Shown here in pieces: positions 6,551 to 11,321 of a stretch of DNA of 11,321 nucleotides. This stretch comes from Alphaproteobacteria bacterium. Its GTDB lineage: Bacteria > Pseudomonadota > Alphaproteobacteria > Rhizobiales > Rhizobiaceae. Location: the NCBI GenBank assembly GCA_017308345.1, contig JAFKFE010000511.1, positions 5,999 to 17,319 on the forward strand. The letters are read 5' to 3'. A program made the position numbers and the translations under genes. The stretch's first letter is position 1, and each line of letters starts with the position of its first letter. Below the pieces are notes generated by a model. It did not search any database. It was not told the DNA's origin and saw nothing but the letters and a program-made list of their open reading frames with translations.

Positions 6551-6598
6551 ATGATCAAAAATGCGAGCGAGCCCCTGGCCAGCCAGCTACGAGCCTGA
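6551..6598 (+). CDS. possible 15-residue leader ORF upstream of hmuR
   Basis: ATG to TGA encodes MIKNASEPLASQLRA and ends 15 bases before the hmuR ATG, just ahead of the hmuR ribosome binding site. No good Shine-Dalgarno precedes it, only gccgga. It might be a translated leader peptide affecting hmuR expression, or chance. An overlapping frame also opens at 6561. Confidence 0.2.
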   Translation: MIKNASEPLASQLRA

Positions 6599-6613
6599 AT
6601 CTGGAGTTGGGGC

Positions 6614-8830
6614 ATGGGGTTGGTGACTTGGGGACGGACGGGCCAGGCGGGCGACAGCGCAGGCCCGGGCTTCCGATCGATGGCAAGCGGCATTGCCATC
6701 TTGATGGCCGGAGCAGCGGCAATCACGCTGGGCGTATCGGCCGCAAAAGCTCAACAGGCCGCGCAGCCGGCAACCGACCAGCAGGCCGATCAGAAAAAGA
6801 AGGCTGACGAGAAGGCCGCCGCCGAAGGAACCCTGCTCGACAAGATCCTCGTCATCAGCCGCACGGGCGAAACGGCGATCCAGTCGCTGGCTTCCGCCAG
6901 CCATGTCGACCAGGAGCAGCTCGACCGGCGCATGGCAACGACGCCCAACGAGATGCTGCTCGGCGTGCCCGGCGTCACCGTGCAGGCCGACGCGCGGCGC
7001 GTCTCTTCCAGCATCAACATCCGCGGCCTGCAGGACTTCGGCCGCGTCGCGGTCATCGTCGACGGCGCCCGCCAGGATTTCCAGCGTTCGGACCACGGCA
7101 CGCAGTCGACCTTCTATGTCGATCCCGAGCTGATCAAGTCGGTCGATGTCATCCGCGGCCCGACCGCCAACACCTACGGTTCCGGCGCCATCGGCGGCGT
7201 CGTCTTCTTCGACACCAAGGACGCAGCCGATTTCCTCAAGCCGGAAGAGACATGGGCCGGCTCGCTGACAGGGCGCTATGAAAGCAACGGCAAGGGCTGG
7301 ACCACCAGCGCCACCGGTGCCTACAAGATCAACGAGAACTGGGACGTTCTCGGCAATATCGTTTACCGCGACTATGGCGACTACAAGAACGGCGGCGGCG
7401 ACACCGTTGCCGGCACCGGCTTCGACGTGCTGAGCGGCCTGCTCAAGACCTCGATCCGCCCGACCGAAAACAGCGAATTGAAACTCGGCTGGGTCGGCTC
7501 GAGCGACGGGTGGACCGAAACCAGCGGCGGCGTGCCAGCCAACGACGTCGACCTGAAGTCGAACACATTCACGGCCCGCTACAACATCACCGACGACGCC
7601 AAAAGCTGGCTCGACCTCCACATCAACGCCTCCTACAACAAGACCAATCTGGACCTGACGACGCTTAGCGCCCAGAACCGCTTCGATCCGACCACCGGCC
7701 TGCCCGTGGTGCTGCCGGCCGGCTCGTTGTCCACCTTCGATGTCGGCACGACCGGCATCGACATCTGGAACACGTCGCGCTTCGAGACGGCGAGCGTCGC
7801 CCACGAATTGACCTATGGCGGCGACTGGGTCGGCGACGATGTCGAGACCGGCGGCACGGCCGGAGGCGATGCCTTCTACACGCCCTCGGGCAAGCGCAAC
7901 GTCTCCGGCGCCTACATCCAGGACAAGCTGACCTGGCAGTGGCTCGAGGTCATTGGCGGCCTGCGCTACGACAATTATAGCCTCAAGGACGACACGAATG
8001 AGACCTCCGGCGACCGGGTGTCGCCGCGCATCACCGTTGGCGTCTCGCCTTTCGAAAGCGCCGGCCTGGCCGGTTTGCAATTCTACGGAACCTACGCGGA
8101 AGGCTATCGCTCGCCCTCACTGACCGAGACGTTGATCAGCGGCAACCATCCGGCCGGCGTAACCTTCCCGTTCCTGCCCAACCCGAACCTGAAGCCCGAG
8201 ACCGGCAAGACCTTCGAGTTCGGCGTCAATTACAAGCAGAACGACGTCATCGAAGGCGGCGACGCGCTGCGGCTCAAGGCCGCCTATTTCCACAACAATG
8301 TCGACGACTACATCGACGGCGTGACGCTCTCGGCCTACGATCCGACCAGCGGCTGCCCGTTCGGGCCCGGCATTCCGATCTGCTTCCAGTACCAGAACTT
8401 CGCCAAGGCCAAGATCGACGGCTTCGAGCTGGAAAGCGTCTACGACGCGGGCTGGGGCTATGCCGGCCTGTCGGCCTCCATCATCAACGGTCACACCATC
8501 TCCTATGAAGGCGAGCGGGCCGATCTGGCCACCATCCCCTCCTCCCAGGTGACGGCCCAGCTTGGCTTGCGCTTCCTCGAGGACAAGCTGACCGTCGGCG
8601 GCGAGGTGCAGTATAATGGCAAGCCGAAGGGCAATGCCGTGGCCAAGGACTATACGCTGGTCAACGCCTTCGCCAGCTACCAGGCGACCGACAACTTCAA
8701 GGTCGACTTCCGCGCCGACAATCTGTTCGACGTCAAATACACCAACCCGCTCAACGGAAGCACGACCGCCATCCTCTACGAGCCCGGCGTCACACTGAAG
8801 CTTGCGGCAACCATGCGCTTCGGAGGCTGA
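6614..8830 (+). CDS. hmuR: TonB-dependent outer-membrane heme receptor HmuR (ShmR/BhuR-like)
   Basis: A 738-residue TonB-dependent receptor of the heme/hemoglobin type. The hydrophobic signal core is at about 25-45 with cleavage after AKA (46), behind an unusually long N-region. A TonB-box-like KILVISR lies at 77-83. The plug domain (about 85-205) contains NIRGLQDFGRVAVIVDGARQ and IRGPTANTYGSGAIGG. The barrel carries the heme-receptor FRAP-like box YRSPSL (498-503) and the NPNL box NPNLKP (523-528), with His512 between them, the place of a heme-binding histidine in HemR-type receptors. Cys581 and Cys590 form the small loop typical of the group. It ends TMRFGG. The start is supported by GGAG at 6603-6606. 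A Met at codon 23 is an alternative without a binding site. The next gene begins two bases after the stop. Confidence 0.93.
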   Translation: MGLVTWGRTGQAGDSAGPGFRSMASGIAILMAGAAAITLGVSAAKAQQAAQPATDQQADQKKKADEKAAAEGTLLDKILVISRTGETAIQSLASASHVDQEQLDRRMATTPNEMLLGVPGVTVQADARRVSSSINIRGLQDFGRVAVIVDGARQDFQRSDHGTQSTFYVDPELIKSVDVIRGPTANTYGSGAIGGVVFFDTKDAADFLKPEETWAGSLTGRYESNGKGWTTSATGAYKINENWDVLGNIVYRDYGDYKNGGGDTVAGTGFDVLSGLLKTSIRPTENSELKLGWVGSSDGWTETSGGVPANDVDLKSNTFTARYNITDDAKSWLDLHINASYNKTNLDLTTLSAQNRFDPTTGLPVVLPAGSLSTFDVGTTGIDIWNTSRFETASVAHELTYGGDWVGDDVETGGTAGGDAFYTPSGKRNVSGAYIQDKLTWQWLEVIGGLRYDNYSLKDDTNETSGDRVSPRITVGVSPFESAGLAGLQFYGTYAEGYRSPSLTETLISGNHPAGVTFPFLPNPNLKPETGKTFEFGVNYKQNDVIEGGDALRLKAAYFHNNVDDYIDGVTLSAYDPTSGCPFGPGIPICFQYQNFAKAKIDGFELESVYDAGWGYAGLSASIINGHTISYEGERADLATIPSSQVTAQLGLRFLEDKLTVGGEVQYNGKPKGNAVAKDYTLVNAFASYQATDNFKVDFRADNLFDVKYTNPLNGSTTAILYEPGVTLKLAATMRFGG

Positions 8831-8832
8831 GA

Positions 8833-9303
8833 GTGACCGGCTTGTCGGCATCGCTTCGCCTCTTGACCTCGGCGCTGGCGATGTCGCTTGGCCCGGCGCC
8901 GGCGTGGGCCCAGTCCGCGCCGGCCCCTGCTCCCAATCCGGTCTCAGGTCCGGCCCAAGGTCCGGTATTGAGCCTCGAACTCAATGCGGCGCAGCCTTCC
9001 GACAAAGGCTGCCGGCTTACCTTCGTCATCAGCAACGCGCTCGGCGCCGACCTGTCCAAGGCGGCTTTCGAGATCGCGCTGTTCGACGGGGCCGGCGTCG
9101 TCGACCGCCTCACCGTGCTCGATTTCAAGGACCTGCCGGCCGGCAAGACCAAGGTCACGCGCTTCGACCTTGCCGGCGCCGACTGCGGCAAGCTCAGCCG
9201 CGTGCTGATCAACAGCGCGACCGAATGCGGCGGCGTCGAGCCGGCGGCCTGCATGCGCGCGTTGAAGACGTCGACCAGGACCAGCATCGCTTTTGGGGTC
9301 TGA
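8833..9303 (+). CDS. uncharacterised secreted protein between hmuR and tonB
   Basis: I do not recognise this 156-residue protein. It has a Sec signal peptide (hydrophobic 9-22, cleavage after AWA at 26), then a Pro/Ala-rich linker (27-45), then a compact domain of about 110 residues with alternating strands (CRLTFVISNALG, FEIALFDGAGVVDRLTVLDF, LPAGKTKVTRFDL), which suggests a small beta-sandwich. Four cysteines (60, 118, 132, 140) could form two disulfides in the periplasm. The GTG start at 8833 follows GGAGG (8822-8826) inside the end of hmuR, with only two bases between genes, so translation is coupled to hmuR. The position between a heme receptor and tonB suggests a periplasmic or outer-membrane accessory role in heme uptake, but that is context only. 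The N-terminal sequence lacks a twin arginine. Confidence 0.85.
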   Translation: MTGLSASLRLLTSALAMSLGPAPAWAQSAPAPAPNPVSGPAQGPVLSLELNAAQPSDKGCRLTFVISNALGADLSKAAFEIALFDGAGVVDRLTVLDFKDLPAGKTKVTRFDLAGADCGKLSRVLINSATECGGVEPAACMRALKTSTRTSIAFGV

Positions 9304-9400
9304 ACCGGTCGTGGGCATGGAGCCGGCACTGGCGCGCAACTCCGTTCCCTGGCCTTTGCCGGGGATTGGCTTCGCGCGGCTTGAGGCAACCGATCTTGAT

Positions 9401-9420
9401 TTGACAATTTCCCGCTTGTC
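9401..9420 (+). promoter_or_regulatory. possible promoter/operator element before tonB
   Basis: A perfect TTGACA (9401-9406) overlaps the inverted repeat GACAA-N8-TTGTC (9403-9420), about 23 bases before the tonB ATG at 9443. It resembles a -35 hexamer with an overlapping operator, but no clear -10 is present and it does not fit TGA-N9-TCA. Confidence 0.3.
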
Positions 9421-9442
9421 GCGGCAGTTTCCGGCCCGCGTC

Positions 9443-10384
9443 ATGCAGGACAACAGCGACATTCCCGACACCGACAGTACATTGACGGCCGCTCCTGGTG
9501 AGGCGTTGGCCGGACCTCGTCCGCGTGGCGAACATGGCAAGTGGACGGTGGCGATCGCGGCCTCATGCCTGGTTCACGGCGCGGTGGCGGCAGCCTTCCT
9601 GATCTCGCCGGGGTCACAGGCCAATCTTTCGGATCCGACGCAAGCGGAAGGCAGCGATCGATCCGGCGCCAACGTAGCCGGCAGCGCCCTCAATCCTGAA
9701 CAGCAGTCGATCAACGTCGCCCTGGTGCCGCCTCCCCGGCCGCCGGCGAAACCGACGCGGCCAGCCGAAACGCCACCACCGGCTCAAAAGACGCCGCCGG
9801 TCGAAGCCGCGAAAACACGAGTGGAGCCCAAGAAGTCCCCGGTCGATCCAGACATACTCGTTGCCGACGCGCCTCGGAACGACTCCGACAGCGTGGCGCC
9901 GGACACGAAATCTCCCGAACCCGCCCCGGCTCGACAGCAGGAAAGCACCAGCCATCCGCCGACGCCGGCACAACCGCCGGTCCCCGCAGCGAGGCCAGCG
10001 GCCGCCAACCCACTCGTTGCTGAAAAGAGCGGTGCCGCGGACGGTCAAAACCGGTTCGAGCCGGCGCTCAGCAAGGGCAAGAGGCAGAACGAGGCGGGTA
10101 CCAGGGCGGAAGACAATTACCGCGGCAATGTGATCCGCAAGCTCGGCCGCGTCTATCGGGCCGTGCCGCCTTCGCTGCAGGCGGCGGCGCGCAGCAACAC
10201 GGTCGTTGCCTTCGTCATCAGCAGGCAGGGCACCATCGACGAACTGCGTGTCGTCGAAAGCTCGGGCTCGGAGACTTTCGATCAGATCGTCCTTGGCTTT
10301 GTGCGCAAGGCCGCGCCCTTCCCTCCCATCCCGGCGAACGTCGGAAGCCGCCTGGAGTTCACCGGCGCGATCGGCCCCTTTTGA
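9443..10384 (+). CDS. tonB: energy transducer TonB
   Basis: Taken from ATG 9443 the protein has 313 residues. An N-terminal membrane anchor (about 34-55) carries the TonB motif SCLVHG, that is Ser41-x3-His45, used to couple to ExbB/ExbD. A periplasmic Pro/Ala/Lys-rich spacer (about 95-190) includes VPPPRPPAKP and PPPAQKTPP. A C-terminal TonB domain (about 228-313) reads YRGNVIRKLGRVYRAVP, VVAFVISRQGTIDELRVVESSG and AAPFPPIP. It transmits proton-motive force to receptors such as HmuR. The frame is open further upstream: ATG at 9317 and TTG at 9293 would add 42 or 50 residues that do not look like TonB and have weaker third-position GC. None of the starts has a convincing ribosome binding site. 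No exbB or exbD is present, so these must be elsewhere. The gene follows the secreted-protein gene and precedes hmuQ. Confidence 0.9.
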   Translation: MQDNSDIPDTDSTLTAAPGEALAGPRPRGEHGKWTVAIAASCLVHGAVAAAFLISPGSQANLSDPTQAEGSDRSGANVAGSALNPEQQSINVALVPPPRPPAKPTRPAETPPPAQKTPPVEAAKTRVEPKKSPVDPDILVADAPRNDSDSVAPDTKSPEPAPARQQESTSHPPTPAQPPVPAARPAAANPLVAEKSGAADGQNRFEPALSKGKRQNEAGTRAEDNYRGNVIRKLGRVYRAVPPSLQAAARSNTVVAFVISRQGTIDELRVVESSGSETFDQIVLGFVRKAAPFPPIPANVGSRLEFTGAIGPF

Positions 10385-10434
10385 AAGCCTCCGCCTTCAA
10401 ACCATCAATCCCGGCCCATCATGAAAGGAACCCA

Positions 10435-10749
10435 ATGTACATCGCCATGAACCGCTTCAAGGTCCAGAACGGCTCGGAAGAAGCCTTCGAGGACGTCTGG
10501 AAGAACCGCGATTCCAGCCTCTCCGAAATGAAAGGTTTTAAGGAATTCCACCTGTTGCGCGGCCCGGTCAATGAAACCGACGGCTATACGCTGTTTGCCT
10601 CGCACACGGTCTGGGCAAGCCAGGAGGATTTCGTCGCCTGGACGAAGTCGGAGAACTTCCGCGCCGCCCATCGCAACGCCGGCGGCTCCAAGGTGCACTA
10701 TCTCGGCCACCCGCAATTCGAAGGCTTTTCGGTCGTCGAAGGCGCTTAG
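10435..10749 (+). CDS. hmuQ: heme-degrading monooxygenase HmuQ (IsdG-like)
   Basis: A 104-residue protein of the antibiotic-biosynthesis-monooxygenase fold that matches the IsdG/HmuQ heme oxygenases. These open the heme ring in the cytoplasm and release iron. The catalytic triad of this family is present with the right spacing: Asn6 (MYIAMNRFKV), Trp69 and His79 (WTKSENFRAAH, ten residues apart). The start MYIAMNRFKVQNG and FEDVWKNRDSSL are also typical. The ATG at 10435 follows AAAGGAA (about 10423-10429) at good spacing. It lies 50 bp after tonB in the same direction, probably in the hmuR transcription unit. The identification is supported both by residues and by context; gene naming follows Bradyrhizobium usage. 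Confidence 0.9.
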   Translation: MYIAMNRFKVQNGSEEAFEDVWKNRDSSLSEMKGFKEFHLLRGPVNETDGYTLFASHTVWASQEDFVAWTKSENFRAAHRNAGGSKVHYLGHPQFEGFSVVEGA

Positions 10750-10770
10750 TCTACTCCCGCTGACCGGTAA

Positions 10771-10822
10771 GGGCGTGTTGAGATTCAGGTCAGGCCGGCC
10801 TCACCTGAATATCGATACGCCC
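10771..10822. repeat. 52-nt extended concentric palindrome between hmuQ and putA
   Basis: Three nested inverted repeats share one centre (10796.5): AGGCCGGCCT (10792-10801, perfect), ATTCAGGT/ACCTGAAT (10783-10790 and 10803-10810) and GGGCGT/ACGCCC (10771-10776 and 10817-10822). Most of the intervening bases also pair if G-U is allowed. It separates convergent genes and may terminate both transcripts, although neither side has a T-tract. It also looks like a dispersed intergenic palindromic repeat of rhizobial genomes, a guess that needs a genome search. Confidence 0.8.
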
Positions 10823-11321
10823 TAGGCCGCCGCCAGCAGGCTGGCGTTACCGCCTGCCGCCGTCGTGTCGACGCAGACGGCGCGCTCATGCGCATAAGCC
10901 GCCGGATTGAGCACTTCGCTGACCAACGGCACGATCGGACCGGTCCGCTCGGCGATCACCTTGCGCACGATGCGCGCCGCCTCCGCCGTGCCGGAGAAGG
11001 CGACGACGTCGACATGCAGTGAACGCGCCTCGACCGGATCGGGGCGGCCGTCGATCGCCGCCAGCGGCAGGCCCTTGCCGGTTAGCGCCGAAAGTGCCGC
11101 CGGCGCGCCCGGCGCCACCGCCAGAACGGCGTTGCCGGCCGCGAGCGCCTGGATCGTCTGGGCAAGCAGCGTCTCGGCATCCGGACCGAGGCACAACACC
11201 CGGCCGCGCGGCGACAGTGACAAGGTGTTGGCCTCGCCTGTCGGTCCCGGGAGGTCGACCTGGCCGAAATCGAGGCTGGCGGCCGCGGCGATCGCCGCGG
11301 CGCCCTTGCCGCGCAAATGCT
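10822..11321 (-). CDS. putA: bifunctional proline dehydrogenase / P5C dehydrogenase PutA, C-terminal end (partial)
   Basis: The last 166 residues of a larger protein, entering from the right edge as HLRGKGAAAIAAAASLDFG and ending ERAVCVDTTAAGGNASLLAAA. The ending, with DTTAAGGNASL preceded by LNPAAYAHERAV, is the hallmark C-terminus of long bifunctional PutA proteins, where the C-terminal domain related to aldehyde dehydrogenase follows the P5C-dehydrogenase domain. PutA oxidises proline to glutamate. The catalytic residues are outside the window, so only the tail can be judged. It is convergent with hmuQ, its stop (TAG at 10822-10824) touching the large palindrome. There is no functional link to heme uptake; it marks the right end of the iron block. 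Confidence 0.88.
   Translation of the reverse strand, partial: HLRGKGAAAIAAAASLDFGQVDLPGPTGEANTLSLSPRGRVLCLGPDAETLLAQTIQALAAGNAVLAVAPGAPAALSALTGKGLPLAAIDGRPDPVEARSLHVDVVAFSGTAEAARIVRKVIAERTGPIVPLVSEVLNPAAYAHERAVCVDTTAAGGNASLLAAA

Larger units (their letters stand above)
6415..6613. promoter_or_regulatory. divergent hmuP/hmuR promoter region
   Basis: This 199-bp region has an AT-rich core (about 6455-6560) unlike the GC-rich genes around it. It contains a TGA-N9-TCA site, a TGACTAG/CTAGTCA inverted repeat, a TAAATG/CATTTA inverted repeat and two TTGACT hexamers facing opposite ways (6479-6484 plus; around 6528-6533 minus) that could be -35 elements. No clear -10 hexamer stands out. The part near hmuR also holds a short leader ORF. 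Confidence 0.7.

Noticed and set aside
6587..8080. 497-codon open frame antisense to hmuR
   Set aside because: It overlaps the well-supported receptor gene; composition (Val/Ala/Gly/Asp rich, no recognisable domain) is that of a mirrored high-GC coding frame.
1..11321. Mobile element, CRISPR, tRNA or rRNA content
   Set aside because: No transposase or integrase frames, no regularly spaced repeats and no RNA-gene signatures were seen on either strand.

Overview
The window looks like chromosomal DNA from a high-GC alphaproteobacterium of the order Hyphomicrobiales, most likely Mesorhizobium or a close relative. The main reasons are a near-canonical RirA (the rhizobial iron regulator), the rhizobial hmuPSTUV gene order, a phasin and a DUF445 protein of rhizobial type, and a PutA-type C-terminus. 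I could run no database search, so the genus is an inference.

Layout. Positions 1-173 (minus) hold the N-terminus of a phasin-family protein, cut by the window edge. Positions 321-1616 (minus) encode a DUF445 membrane protein. Divergent from it, 1825-2286 (plus) encodes the Fe-S iron regulator RirA. Convergent with rirA, and sharing a CTAG at the two stop codons, is a tight minus-strand operon read from 6414 down to 2283: hmuP, hmuS, hmuT, hmuU, hmuV. A 199-bp divergent promoter region (6415-6613) separates it from a plus-strand series: hmuR (outer-membrane heme receptor), an unrecognised small secreted protein, tonB, and hmuQ (IsdG-like heme monooxygenase). An extended palindrome (10771-10822) then separates hmuQ from the convergent C-terminal end of putA, which runs off the right edge.

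How the genes work together. This is an almost complete heme-iron acquisition unit. HmuR takes heme across the outer membrane, energised by TonB. ExbB and ExbD are not in the window. HmuT carries heme in the periplasm and HmuU/HmuV import it through the inner membrane. HmuS and HmuQ handle or degrade heme in the cytoplasm to release iron. HmuP is a small regulatory partner of heme uptake in rhizobia. RirA, the iron-replete repressor of such genes, is encoded in the same block.

Regulation visible in sequence. TGA-N9-TCA iron-responsive operator (IRO) matches occur upstream of rirA (1730-1744) and in the hmuP/hmuR divergent region (6480-6494). The rirA promoter also carries a near-perfect 21-bp palindrome (1760-1780) resembling the Irr ICE box, which suggests dual RirA/Irr control. 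No mobile element, CRISPR array, rRNA or tRNA gene was seen. The least explained items are the secreted protein between hmuR and tonB, the palindromes of the hmuP/hmuR promoter, the short leader ORF before hmuR, and the hairpin repeat before putA.
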